DNA of 64,000 nt from Ferdinandcohnia sp047238305. Lineage in GTDB: Bacteria > Bacillota > Bacilli > Bacillales > Bacillaceae_L. Below the pieces are notes generated by a model, which did not search any database, had not been told where the DNA came from, and was given only the letters and a program-made list of their open reading frames with translations. Shown here piece by piece: positions 45,212 through 54,031 of this stretch. The position numbers and the translations under genes are program-made. How positions within the stretch are numbered: the first letter of the stretch is position 1; every line of letters starts with the position of its first letter. Location of the stretch: contig NZ_JBDFMO010000001.1 of NCBI RefSeq assembly GCF_047238305.1, positions 3,100,001-3,164,000 of the forward strand. The letters are read 5' to 3'.

Positions 45212-46126
45212 TCACGCAAAATGATAGTTTTTTAATACTTGATTAAGGCACTTTAAGAATTCCTTCATAACAATGGACTGATGCTTTTGTTTCGAAATGA
45301 TGTTAATTAGATAAGAATCCATAAAATGGTTGTCGAAAAAAGGGATTGGAATGATATCACCGTTTACAACTAGAGGATCGTTTTTAATCCAAAATTCAGT
45401 GTAGATTCCAGCAGCAATGTTGTTAGCAATCAGTTTTTTGACTACATCATGATTATTGGAGCTAAAGACAATATTTCCGTTTCCGTAGTTTGCAAACAGG
45501 GTATTCCAAAAAATTTGCGACAGTTCCTCATTTCGAACAACTAATGGCTGCTCAAGTAATTCTTCAGGGGTAATGACCTGATTGTATGCTAAGGGAGAAT
45601 GTTTGCTCACACATACCATCAATTTTGATTGCAAAAGAATATGGGAGGTAATTCTTGAATCCATTGCTTTAAAGGTTTGATTATTACCAAGAATAAGGCC
45701 AATATCAAACTGATTATTTTTGACTGATTTAATGATTTCATGTGTTTCATTTTCCTGAATGGTGATTTGGACTTGTGGAAATTCCTTTTTAAAGGTATAA
45801 AGCACTTCAGGTAAAAAGGTTGAAAAGTAGATGGTTGCAGCCGTTATTTTTAATTCACCAGAAAGTCTTTCAGATTTTTGGCCTAAGTCTTTTAATTCCA
45901 TCACTTTATTCATGATTTCATAAGATAATTTTAAGGCAGTTTTCCCTTGTTCAGTGGATTTGCTACCAGATCTTGAACGTTCGAAAATAACAATGCCGAG
46001 TTCAGATTCCAAACTTGCAATAGCTTGACTAATCGCAGAGTGTGAAACATGCAAGTTTTCTGCTGCTTTAGAAATGGTTCCTACTTCGGCAACTTCGATA
46101 ATATATTGGATTTGTTCTAAATTCAT
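45212..46126 (-). CDS. LysR-type transcriptional regulator
   Basis: 304-aa LysR protein (MNLEQIQYIIEVAEVG, AAENLHVSHSAISQAIASLESELG). Convergent with the activator gene only 15 bp away, with no terminator between, and divergent from the SDR/Rieske operon. Closest relative in the window is the LysR at 17048-17974. It is the natural regulator of the ring-hydroxylating operon; a TTACA-GATA-TGTAA dyad lies between the divergent genes. Confidence 0.9.
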   Translation of the reverse strand: MNLEQIQYIIEVAEVGTISKAAENLHVSHSAISQAIASLESELGIVIFERSRSGSKSTEQGKTALKLSYEIMNKVMELKDLGQKSERLSGELKITAATIYFSTFLPEVLYTFKKEFPQVQITIQENETHEIIKSVKNNQFDIGLILGNNQTFKAMDSRITSHILLQSKLMVCVSKHSPLAYNQVITPEELLEQPLVVRNEELSQIFWNTLFANYGNGNIVFSSNNHDVVKKLIANNIAAGIYTEFWIKNDPLVVNGDIIPIPFFDNHFMDSYLINIISKQKHQSIVMKEFLKCLNQVLKNYHFA

Positions 46127-46184
46127 GGTCAGATCGACTCCTTTTACGGGGGCTCCTTTTCTATACTCTTATTGTAATTACTAC

Positions 46185-46200
46185 TTACAGATATGTAAAT
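46185..46200. promoter_or_regulatory. Dyad in lysR/SDR intergenic region
   Basis: TTACA GATA TGTAA at 46185-46198, followed by AT, i.e. half-sites like ATGTAAAT found again at 49432-49475. Fits a LysR-type operator in size and position. Confidence 0.45.
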
Positions 46201-46302
46201 AATGTTAACTTTTCTTGGGTAAAAGACAGTTGTAAGATCTATATAAAGAATGATTGAAAATTCAATAAAATGAAAGCGTTACAATACGGAGGTGTTCCGA
46301 AA

Positions 46303-47088
46303 ATGCCAAGCATTGACTTAACAAATAAGGTCGCATTGATTACTGGTGGGGGAAATGGACTAGGAAAACGAACAGCTCTTACCCTGTCAGAATGTGGAGC
46401 AACTGTTATAGTTGCTGACATTCAAGCTGGAAATGCAAATAATGTACGCGATGAAATTGGAAATATGGGACGGGTAGCAGAATCGATACAAGTAGATGTA
46501 ACTCAAGAATCTGATGTAACTAGTATGGTAGAATTTGCACTTCATCACTTTGGTAGAGTGGATATTCTAGTAAATTGCGCTGGAGTTAGTAATAATAAGC
46601 CTTTTATCGAGAATAGTGTCCAGGATTGGAATCGCATTTTTGATATTAATGTTAAAGGGGTGTTTCTCGGGATTCGAGAGGTATTACCACACATGATTGA
46701 ACAAAAATCGGGAAAGATCGTTAATTTTTCATCGATGGTTGGAAAAGAAGCGTTTGGCAACAACGTCCCATATTCGGCAAGTAAATTCGCCGTTATGGGT
46801 ATCACTCAAGGCGTTGCGAAAGAGGTTGCCAAACATAACATTAATGTTAACGCCGTATGTCCTGGTATCGTATTGACGGATTTAATGGACCGAGAGATGG
46901 TGAACATGGCTAACCTACAAGGAGTTACTAAGGAAGACATTATTCAGAAGTTTCTTGATGAAATCCCATTGCAAAGATTTCAAACTCCAGAAGATATTGC
47001 AGGTGTCGTAGCTTTCCTTTGCTCTGATATGGCTGAAAACATGACAGGGCAAGGTATTAACGTTACTGGTGGGTTAATGCTTCACTAA
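46303..47088 (+). CDS. Short-chain dehydrogenase/reductase (diol dehydrogenase candidate)
   Basis: 261-aa classical SDR: cofactor loop TGGGNGLG (about 14-21), NCAG-type motif, catalytic Ser about 142 and Tyr156/Lys160 in YSASK. ATG 46303 has GGAGGTG 8 nt upstream; an in-frame ATG at 46270 lacks a site. It directly precedes the Rieske oxygenase genes, so it most likely oxidises the cis-dihydrodiol to the catechol with NAD+. The exact diol is unknown. Confidence 0.9.
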   Translation: MPSIDLTNKVALITGGGNGLGKRTALTLSECGATVIVADIQAGNANNVRDEIGNMGRVAESIQVDVTQESDVTSMVEFALHHFGRVDILVNCAGVSNNKPFIENSVQDWNRIFDINVKGVFLGIREVLPHMIEQKSGKIVNFSSMVGKEAFGNNVPYSASKFAVMGITQGVAKEVAKHNINVNAVCPGIVLTDLMDREMVNMANLQGVTKEDIIQKFLDEIPLQRFQTPEDIAGVVAFLCSDMAENMTGQGINVTGGLMLH

Positions 47089-47150
47089 TAGTTGTACTTA
47101 CTAGATTTTCATAAATTTTTTATCTAAACCAAAATAAAGGGGGAAGAAAA

Positions 47151-48521
47151 GTGGAATCTATTCGTAAGAAGGAAACAAGAGTAGACGAAGTTTTAGCAAA
47201 ATTGGAAGAAGGTCTTAAAAATGGAGAGGTCCCAGTTGCATTATACGGTGACGAGGATGTGTACAAAGCAGAGTTAGACCGAATTTATGGGCGTTCTTGG
47301 TTGATCCTTGGTTTAGAAAGCGAGATTCCTAATAAAGGAGATTATATGCTTCGCTATCTCGGTGAGGATGAAGTGATTGTGACTCGGGATGAATCAGGAG
47401 AAGTAAGAGTCATGTTAAACCATTGTCGCCATCGTGGAACCCCAGTTTGTAGAGATATGAAAGGAAATTCATCACATTTCGTATGTGGTTATCACGGCTG
47501 GATTTATAAGAATAGCGGGAAATGGATTGCTGCACCACATAAGAATCAAAGTTATAAATGTTTAGATGGAGATGAATGGGGGCTATTGCAGGCGAAGGTA
47601 GAAGTAAGATGGGGGTTAATTTTTACTAATGTTGATCCTAATGCTCCAACATTAGAGGAATTTTTAGGCGATGCTGCGTTCTTCTATGATTTATTCTTAG
47701 GTCTTGATTCCAGAGGTTTACGCGTATTAGGTGAACCTAGTAATTACATTATGAAAAAGAACTGGAAAATGGGTCTTGAAAATGCAATTGGTGATTGCTA
47801 CCATATTTTCTCTGGTCATACTTCAATGGTCGACATCGAGATGTTGCCTCCTGTACACAAACTGTCTCCTAATTATACAACTTGGCATACTGAAGGAAAT
47901 GGAACTGGAATCATGTGTAAAGAATTAGATAGTGTACCTGGCTTTAAGCCAGAACACACTAAATTTAATGGATATACACCAGAGATATTGGATTTATTTG
48001 ATAAAAAATTATTAAACGACCGTCATATGAGATTTTTAAACGATTATCATCCGTTCATCATTGGGCATTTCCCTAACGCATATATCTTTAGATGGTATTC
48101 TCCAGATCCGATGACGGGGAATATAGCGACATTCTATCAATTAAGAATTATGCAGCCTAGAGGTGCTGGTGAGACTGAGGTTTGTAACATCATGTTCAAT
48201 TATGCGATTGAGCCAGAAGAAAATGCTAAGCTTGCCTATCAAGGTGGGTTGCTAATGATGGGTGCGGCTGGTTTCCTTGATATGGATGATGGTGCGAACT
48301 GGGAAGGTTCTGCAACGGCAGGAAAGACTCTTTTTGCTAGAAAACGTGAGATGAATTTAAACTATCAAATGGGAATGAATGACATTGGGACAGATGTGCC
48401 GGAATACTTTGATCCGTCTCTTGCGATTAAAGGTCAGAGAAATACAACAAATGATGCCAATCTACGTAATTTCCAAATAAATTATCTGCGGATGATGAAA
48501 GAAGAGGAGAGTGAGAAGTAA
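47151..48521 (+). CDS. Rieske aromatic ring-hydroxylating dioxygenase, alpha subunit
   Basis: 456-aa large subunit. The Rieske [2Fe-2S] cluster ligands are seen as CRH (about 92-94) and CGYH (about 112-115). The mononuclear iron site appears as GDCYHIFSGH (about 213-222). GTG start with AAGGGGGAAG upstream. Together with the beta subunit it adds O2 across an aromatic bond to give a cis-diol. No ferredoxin or reductase gene is in the window, so the electron partners lie elsewhere. Sequence alone does not tell which aromatic acid is used. Confidence 0.93.
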   Translation: MESIRKKETRVDEVLAKLEEGLKNGEVPVALYGDEDVYKAELDRIYGRSWLILGLESEIPNKGDYMLRYLGEDEVIVTRDESGEVRVMLNHCRHRGTPVCRDMKGNSSHFVCGYHGWIYKNSGKWIAAPHKNQSYKCLDGDEWGLLQAKVEVRWGLIFTNVDPNAPTLEEFLGDAAFFYDLFLGLDSRGLRVLGEPSNYIMKKNWKMGLENAIGDCYHIFSGHTSMVDIEMLPPVHKLSPNYTTWHTEGNGTGIMCKELDSVPGFKPEHTKFNGYTPEILDLFDKKLLNDRHMRFLNDYHPFIIGHFPNAYIFRWYSPDPMTGNIATFYQLRIMQPRGAGETEVCNIMFNYAIEPEENAKLAYQGGLLMMGAAGFLDMDDGANWEGSATAGKTLFARKREMNLNYQMGMNDIGTDVPEYFDPSLAIKGQRNTTNDANLRNFQINYLRMMKEEESEK

Positions 48522-49084
48522 TGAAAAGCTTACACATGAGTTCTTCACCTGCTGAGAAAAGCTTTCTTCCTGGGAAGGTTTCAAGAGAGGTACTTGATGA
48601 AGTTCGTGATTTTCTAGATTATGAGGCAATGCTTCTAGACGATTATCATCTTCTTTGGCAATGGTTTAACTTATTGACCGATGACTTTTTATATGAAGTG
48701 CCAGTCCGTGTTGCTCGTGAAAGACATTCAAATCAGTCCTTGTTCCCAGAAGGTTCCTACCATCAACAAGATAATAAATTTTTTATATTAAAGCGACTTG
48801 AGCGTTTAGAAACGGAAAAGGCCTGGGCTGAAGAGTCGCCTTCACGACTACGACGTGTATTATCGGGAGTCATTGTCATGCCTGGTGATGATGAAAATCA
48901 CTATCTTGTCAGAAGCTCATTTATCCTTTACAGAGGTAGAGATAAAGTAGATGGCGATATCCTGGCAGGTCAACGACATGATATCCTTCGTCGGGATGAA
49001 AATGGAGGGTTAAAACTGGCGCGTAGAACTGTTTATTTGGACCATACGACCCTTCCAACTCGAAATCTAGGATTTTTCTTCTAG
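48521..49084 (+). CDS. Ring-hydroxylating dioxygenase, beta subunit
   Basis: 187-aa small subunit with the SnoaL/NTF2-like fold typical of dioxygenase beta chains (DYEAMLLDDYHLLWQWFNLLTDDFLYEVPV near 35-65; YLVRSSFILYRGR near 127). Its ATG overlaps the alpha stop by one base, so the two are coupled. It has a structural role in the alpha-beta hexamer. Confidence 0.92.
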   Translation: MKSLHMSSSPAEKSFLPGKVSREVLDEVRDFLDYEAMLLDDYHLLWQWFNLLTDDFLYEVPVRVARERHSNQSLFPEGSYHQQDNKFFILKRLERLETEKAWAEESPSRLRRVLSGVIVMPGDDENHYLVRSSFILYRGRDKVDGDILAGQRHDILRRDENGGLKLARRTVYLDHTTLPTRNLGFFF

Positions 49085-49117
49085 TAATATACAAATTAAA
49101 AAATGGGAGGGGATAAT

Positions 49118-49336
49118 GTGAGCGAAGCAATGTCTTATGACAAAAGTACATTAGAACGATTATCCAATGAATTTGCAATGGTGTATTTCGGAAAAGTTAA
49201 GACTGGAAATGGCGAACGGTTATTAATTCAGGATACTGATGATAATCAAGTTTTACTTGATCCAGTGGTATTAGCGGCAATTGTAGCTTTAGATGATGAC
49301 TTATTATCGAAAATTGTTGAGAAATCTCAAGAATAA
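49118..49336 (+). CDS. Small orphan protein of the dioxygenase operon
   Basis: 72-aa acidic protein (MSEAMSYDKSTLERLSNEFA..., NGERLLIQDTDDNQVLLDP, ALDDDLLSKIVEK). GTG 49118 is chosen because GGGAGGGG lies 5-6 nt upstream. It begins 33 bp after the beta subunit, so it is cotranscribed. I recall similar small proteins beside Rieske oxygenases in Actinobacteria, sometimes named dihydrodiol dehydrogenase, which cannot be right for so small a protein. No catalytic motif is visible. An assembly or electron-transfer accessory role is conceivable. Confidence 0.7.
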   Translation: MSEAMSYDKSTLERLSNEFAMVYFGKVKTGNGERLLIQDTDDNQVLLDPVVLAAIVALDDDLLSKIVEKSQE

Positions 49337-49353
49337 GTCTTGTTCTTAGGATT

Positions 49354-49400
49354 GAGGAGTAGATACAAGATACGATTTTTAACGTGTTTACTCCTCTTCT
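49354..49400 (+). terminator. Hairpin after dioxygenase operon
   Basis: GAGGAGTA (49354-49361) pairs with TACTCCTC (49389-49396), then TTCT. Long loop, so a moderate call. Confidence 0.5.
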
Positions 49401-49431
49401 ACAAATGAACAGTAGTGAAGTTCAGTCTTTT

Positions 49432-49475
49432 ATGTAAATTTAATTTACATATTAACAACTAATGTAAATGTAAAT
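49432..49475. promoter_or_regulatory. Repeated ATGTAAAT operator
   Basis: ATGTAAAT TTA ATTTACAT is a perfect dyad at 49432-49450, followed by two overlapping ATGTAAAT copies at 49462-49469 and 49468-49475. It lies just before the thioesterase/TRAP genes. The half-site is also in the dyad at 46185-46200, so one regulator (perhaps the LysR at 45212) may bind both. Confidence 0.55.
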
Positions 49476-49497
49476 TATTATTTTGGGGGTTAATGCT

Positions 49498-49908
49498 ATG
49501 TTTTCTAAGAAAATCCGTATTCAATTTGTGGATACAGATTTAACACAGCGAATTCATTACAGTTCCATTTTTCGATTTTTTGAAACGCTTGATCATGAAT
49601 TTTTTAAAGACATCGGTTATTCCTATACCAAACTTTTTGAGCTGGGCTTTGAATTACCGAGGGTACATGTAGAGTGCAATTACATGGGGAATATTGTGTA
49701 TGACGATGAACTAGTAGGACAAATTTCAATTGCCAAGATTGGAAATTCCTCATTCACGTATTCCATCCAGTTTTTCAAAGGGGAACAGCTAGCCATTAGA
49801 GGCAGCATGACAATTGTATTCATTACGACCGATGGGAAAAAGGTAGCCATCCCTGACTTTGTCAAAAAAGAACTCGAGAAACATCTTGAACCAGTTAATG
49901 TAAAATGA
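49498..49908 (+). CDS. Acyl-CoA thioesterase, 4-hydroxybenzoyl-CoA thioesterase-like
   Basis: 136-aa single hot-dog domain (VDTDLTQRIHYSSIFRFFETLDHEFF, with the Asp-to-His helix start typical of the YbgC/4HBT group). GGGGG at 49485-49489 supports ATG 49498. It would hydrolyse an aryl- or acyl-CoA to free acid and CoA, perhaps as a safety valve for stalled thioesters. It starts the TRAP operon. Confidence 0.85.
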   Translation: MFSKKIRIQFVDTDLTQRIHYSSIFRFFETLDHEFFKDIGYSYTKLFELGFELPRVHVECNYMGNIVYDDELVGQISIAKIGNSSFTYSIQFFKGEQLAIRGSMTIVFITTDGKKVAIPDFVKKELEKHLEPVNVK

Positions 49909-49956
49909 TGGAGCACTAAGCAAGTATTAATAAATAAGTAAAGGATGGTGTGTGAT

Positions 49957-51036
49957 ATGGAGTTTATAAAAAGTTATAAGGGTTATATTTTTATCGCAAG
50001 TTTATTCTGGTGTTTCACAATGCTTGTTGCTTGCTCGGATAAAGAATCGAGTACATCAAATGGAGATGAGAATGAATCGATTGTCCTTAAGACAACCATT
50101 CAAACACCACAGGTAGCGCTTTTATCAAAAGGATTTGATGCTTATTTGGATGCAATTGAAGAAGAAAGCGATGGGAGAATAAAGTTTGAACGCTATTACT
50201 CTGAATCACTCGCAAAAACAGCAGATGTACTGGATGCTCTTTCAGCAGGAATAGCTGATGTTGGTGTAATTGTGCCTCCTTTAGTAGAAAGTAAAATTCC
50301 TTTAAATAATGTTGGGCATTCTCCAGCGGTGTACGAAAATGTCTGGGCAGGTTCAAAGGCTCATTATGAATTATATGAAAATAATCCTGAACTAAATGAA
50401 GAGTTGGAGAAGAACGGGGTTACATTTGGTGGACAGTTAGCCGTTGCCTCGTCTTATGTATTTACAAAAGAACCTATTAAAAGCTCTGCTGATTTGAAAG
50501 GTTTGAGAATGGTGGCGCTAGGTGATCACGGTATTTTGGCTCAGGAACTTGGTGCAGTACCAGTTTCGATTCCTTCAACGGAAACGTTTGAAGCCTTACA
50601 GCGTGGTACGGTTGATGGTGTGTTTTTTAACTTAACAACGGCTACAACTTATAACTATGAAGAGGTTGCAGGTCATGTGTATAAGCTGCCGATTGGAGGA
50701 GTAGCACTCTTAATTGGGATTGGGAAAGATAAATTTGATTCTTTACCAAAAGACCTGCAAGAAATCATAAAAGAAGTAGGGAAGAATCAAGCAGATGAAT
50801 TCCATCGAATCTATCAAACAGAAGGTGATAAAGTAGCACTTGAAAAAATCGAAGCGGCAAATGGGACTGTAACTGAAGCTACACCTGAGGATATAAAAGA
50901 ACTAAAGGAAATCGCCAAAAATGTGATTTGGAAAAAGTGGGTAGAAAAAAATGGTTCATCTTCACAAAAGATCTTAGATCAATTTGTGGAATTATCCGAG
51001 AAATATGAAAAAGAAAACCCGTTTAAAGGGGAATAA
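49957..51036 (+). CDS. TRAP transporter substrate-binding lipoprotein, DctP family
   Basis: 359-aa binding protein: signal peptide with lipobox LVAC, then a DctP domain; the conserved Arg in LKGLRMVALG and the TFEALQRGTVDGVFFN block are visible. ATG 49957 fits the GGTG-type site better than ATG 49945. It belongs to a tripartite importer with the two membrane genes just downstream. Within an aromatic catabolic cluster it probably binds an aromatic or related carboxylate. Confidence 0.92.
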   Translation: MEFIKSYKGYIFIASLFWCFTMLVACSDKESSTSNGDENESIVLKTTIQTPQVALLSKGFDAYLDAIEEESDGRIKFERYYSESLAKTADVLDALSAGIADVGVIVPPLVESKIPLNNVGHSPAVYENVWAGSKAHYELYENNPELNEELEKNGVTFGGQLAVASSYVFTKEPIKSSADLKGLRMVALGDHGILAQELGAVPVSIPSTETFEALQRGTVDGVFFNLTTATTYNYEEVAGHVYKLPIGGVALLIGIGKDKFDSLPKDLQEIIKEVGKNQADEFHRIYQTEGDKVALEKIEAANGTVTEATPEDIKELKEIAKNVIWKKWVEKNGSSSQKILDQFVELSEKYEKENPFKGE

Positions 51037-51039
51037 AGT

Positions 51040-51618
51040 ATGGGCATCATTCGCTTTATTCATTTGATTGATCATGCTCAGCAAAAAATAGAAAAGGTTC
51101 TTTTATTTCTGGGTGCTGTGTTAACCATTTTTATGATGTTCCTTATCACACTAGATGTGATTTTACGAAAACTAGGCCATCCAATCCAAGGAACATTTGA
51201 GTTGGTACAGGTTCTTACAGTTGGCATTGTTTTTCTCGGTGCTGCTTATGTTCAGAGTATAAAAGGTCATGTCTTTATTGAAGTAGCTACTGACAAACTT
51301 CCAAAGAAAATACAGCAAGCGTTGGATTTCTTTGGGTACCTCATTGGGATTGCCGTTTGTGTTGTAATTACCTGGCAATCTGGTATAGGTGTATGGGATT
51401 CACTTGTAATGAATGAGGTTGCAGCTGGAATTGCTAAGATTCCTCTTTGGCCTGCTAAAATTGTAATTTTTATTGGAATGGCATTACTTTCAATCCGATT
51501 ACTCTTAGATATTGTCTATTATTTATTTCCTAGATTGCGAGACCATCAACCGATTACACAAATGAACACAGATGAATTTAAATCTAATAACCAACTTGAA
51601 GAAGGTGTGAAACTTTGA
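51040..51618 (+). CDS. TRAP transporter small membrane subunit, DctQ family
   Basis: 192-aa protein with four hydrophobic segments and a polar C-terminal tail of about 25 residues. ITLDVILRKLGHPIQGTFELVQ is the DctQ signature. Starts 3 bp after dctP stops. Confidence 0.9.
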   Translation: MGIIRFIHLIDHAQQKIEKVLLFLGAVLTIFMMFLITLDVILRKLGHPIQGTFELVQVLTVGIVFLGAAYVQSIKGHVFIEVATDKLPKKIQQALDFFGYLIGIAVCVVITWQSGIGVWDSLVMNEVAAGIAKIPLWPAKIVIFIGMALLSIRLLLDIVYYLFPRLRDHQPITQMNTDEFKSNNQLEEGVKL

Positions 51619-52922
51619 TGATGACACCTGAAATGATCGGATGGATCGGAATTGTCGTTTTGGTAATTTTACTTTTGTTAAGAGTGCCTGTTGCTTATGT
51701 TCTTACTTTTGTTGGTCTGGTAGGTTATTGGATTATTGCAGGTCCACAAGCAGCTATGAAAATTGCAGGAATGGTTCCATATTCAACGATGGCGAATTAT
51801 ACATTTAGTGTTGTTCCACTGTTTTTACTAATGGGGTATTTTGCCTTTCATGCTGGATTAGCATCAGATATGTTCAAAACAGGTAAAACATGGCTAGGTC
51901 ATATTCCAGGTGGTCTTGGCCATGCAACCATCATGGGCGGTGCAGCATTTGGTGCTGTAAGTGGTTCTGGAATTGCTTCAACAGCTACGTTAGCAAGAAT
52001 CACGGCACCGGAGATGATTCAAAATGGGGTCGATAAAAATCTAGCATATGGTGTTGTAGCTTCAGCGGGTCCGCTTGCATCGATGATTCCGCCAAGTATG
52101 ATGATGGTGATTTATGCCATTATAACGGAAACATCAATTGCAAAATTATTTGTAGCAGGAATTATACCAGGACTATTAATTGCAGCATGTTACATGGTAA
52201 TGGTTTTTGTAAGGGTAAAAATTACACCAACCCTAGCGCCACCGATCGAGAAGAGGCCACTAAATGAGAGAGTGAAATCACTAAAGTATACATGGGGAAT
52301 TTTTATTCTGGCACTAGTTATTATTGGAGGTATATATTCTGGTCTCTTTACCCCGACTGAGGCAGGCGGAATTGGAGCATTTGCAGCGTTTATCATGGCT
52401 CTTTGTTTAAAGCGGATCAATAAAGAGGTAATGAAAGATTCACTAGCTGAGACACTGAAAACGACTAGCATGGTTTTTCTAATCGTCGTAGGCTCCATGA
52501 TTTTTGGTTATTTTTTAGGAATTACGCGGATTCCATTTATGCTTTCTGAGGTTTTAACGAGTCTACCAGTTCCTCCAATCGTGATTATTATCGGTATTGT
52601 TCTAATGTATCTGTTACTTGGAATGTTTATCGACATGATTTCAGCCATGTTTTTAACATTGCCGATTATTTTTCCAGCAGTATTAAGTCTTGGATATGAT
52701 CCAATTTGGTTTGGAATTTTGATTGTATTTTTGACAGAGGTAGCTTTAGTAACACCACCATTAGGATTGAGTTTATTTGTTATTAAAGGGGCAATCCCAA
52801 ATAGTGAACTACGAGACGTTATTAAAGGAAGTATCCCATTTATCGTTGTAGATCTCATTATCTTAATTATTTTAATTGCTTTCCCACAAATTACGCTCTT
52901 TTTACCAGGCCAAATGAAATAA
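51618..52922 (+). CDS. TRAP transporter large membrane subunit, DctM family
   Basis: 434-aa permease with about 12 helices: GAVSGSGIASTATLARI (near 115) and ASMIPPSMMMVIYAI (near 155) mark the DctM family. The ATG overlaps the dctQ stop by one base (TGATG), with GAAGGTG before it. It completes the second TRAP system of the window. Confidence 0.92.
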   Translation: MMTPEMIGWIGIVVLVILLLLRVPVAYVLTFVGLVGYWIIAGPQAAMKIAGMVPYSTMANYTFSVVPLFLLMGYFAFHAGLASDMFKTGKTWLGHIPGGLGHATIMGGAAFGAVSGSGIASTATLARITAPEMIQNGVDKNLAYGVVASAGPLASMIPPSMMMVIYAIITETSIAKLFVAGIIPGLLIAACYMVMVFVRVKITPTLAPPIEKRPLNERVKSLKYTWGIFILALVIIGGIYSGLFTPTEAGGIGAFAAFIMALCLKRINKEVMKDSLAETLKTTSMVFLIVVGSMIFGYFLGITRIPFMLSEVLTSLPVPPIVIIIGIVLMYLLLGMFIDMISAMFLTLPIIFPAVLSLGYDPIWFGILIVFLTEVALVTPPLGLSLFVIKGAIPNSELRDVIKGSIPFIVVDLIILIILIAFPQITLFLPGQMK

Positions 52923-53031
52923 TCATCAACCATTTAGTAGGGAGGTGATGGATGACTAGGCTTGTGTGAAGGAAATCTTAGTAATCATTTACTATTTTCA
53001 TAATTTTAAATAATAAGGAGGAAATTTAATT

Positions 53032-53907
53032 ATGGCAAAGAGAAAAATCATTGTAACTGTTGCACCAACTAGTAACTTTCACGGGAAGGAAGCAAATCCT
53101 GCTCTCCCTGAACAACCAAAGGAAATCGCGGAAGAAGTATACCGCTGTCTAAATGCAGGTGCAGCGGTTGCTCATATTCATGCTAGGGATTCAAAAGGTG
53201 TTCCAACTAACGATGTAAATGTATTCAAAGAAATTAAGGCTGAAATTACTGCTAAAAGCGATATTATTACACAGTTTAGTACTGCGCCTGCGATGGTCCC
53301 TGAGAGCCATATTGATGATGGATTACAGGTGTTAGATGCAGAACCAGAAATGGCTTCACTTGATTGTGGATTGATGCAGGCTTATACGCCTAACTTTGTA
53401 AAACCTACTTTATGGGACCGCGACTGGCTAATTAAAGCAGCAAAGAAAATGCAGGAAAAAAATATTAAACCTGAATTAGAAATCTTTAACCATGCCCAGC
53501 TAGAAGATGTTATTAACATCTTTATGCCAATGGGGATTATTGATGCCCCAGCTTCATTTAATTTCGTATTTGGTATGCAGAAGATCAATCAAGGGTCAAT
53601 TCAATTTAGTATGGAAAACTTAACCCATATGGTTCGTAAATTACCGCAAGGCGTTTATTTCGGTGCAATGGGAATCGCTGCACAGCAGCATCAAGCAACA
53701 ATCTCTTCACTTCTATTAGGTGGAAATGTTCGAGTTGGATTTGAAGACAATATTTATTTTAGAAAAGGAGAGCTTGCAAAAAGCAATGCTCAACTTGTTG
53801 AGAGAATTGTGGGCATTGCGACTGATTTAGGTTATGAAATTGCTACTCCTGATGAAGCACGTGAAATGCTTGGGATTAAAAAAGTGGAAGCCTCAAAAAG
53901 TGTCTAA
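53032..53907 (+). CDS. BKACE family beta-keto acid cleavage enzyme
   Basis: 291-aa member of the BKACE (DUF849, Kce-like) family. The zinc-binding HIHARD motif is at about 47-52, NVRVGFEDNIY near 234, and the catalytic Glu/Arg segments look intact. Ribosome binding site AAGGAGGAAA. BKACE enzymes condense a beta-keto acid with acetyl-CoA to give acetoacetate and a new acyl-CoA. The two-subunit CoA-transferase at 55944-57306 would reactivate that acetoacetate, which supports this reading. The specific keto acid is unknown. Confidence 0.92.
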   Translation: MAKRKIIVTVAPTSNFHGKEANPALPEQPKEIAEEVYRCLNAGAAVAHIHARDSKGVPTNDVNVFKEIKAEITAKSDIITQFSTAPAMVPESHIDDGLQVLDAEPEMASLDCGLMQAYTPNFVKPTLWDRDWLIKAAKKMQEKNIKPELEIFNHAQLEDVINIFMPMGIIDAPASFNFVFGMQKINQGSIQFSMENLTHMVRKLPQGVYFGAMGIAAQQHQATISSLLLGGNVRVGFEDNIYFRKGELAKSNAQLVERIVGIATDLGYEIATPDEAREMLGIKKVEASKSV

Positions 53908-53948
53908 CTTTAATGAGTGTAGACATATAAAATTCTAGTAAAATTACG

Positions 53949-54008
53949 GGGAGTGAAATCAACTTACGACTACATTAACATCACTATATAAGTTCACTCC
54001 CTTTTTTA
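53949..54008 (+). terminator. Terminator after BKACE gene
   Basis: GGGAGTGAA (53949-53957) pairs perfectly with TTCACTCCC (53993-54001), followed by six T. Confidence 0.8.
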
Positions 54009-54031
54009 ATAGGTATAGGAGGAACAACAGA

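Noticed and set aside
49485..49497. Possible second sigma-54 promoter
   Set aside because: The G-rich block and GC are not at the required 12-base spacing; the GGGGG is the ribosome binding site.
52940..52969. Strong ribosome binding site with a 5-codon ORF (MTRLV) before the BKACE gene
   Set aside because: Too short to call a gene; may be a relic start or a translation-coupling minigene.
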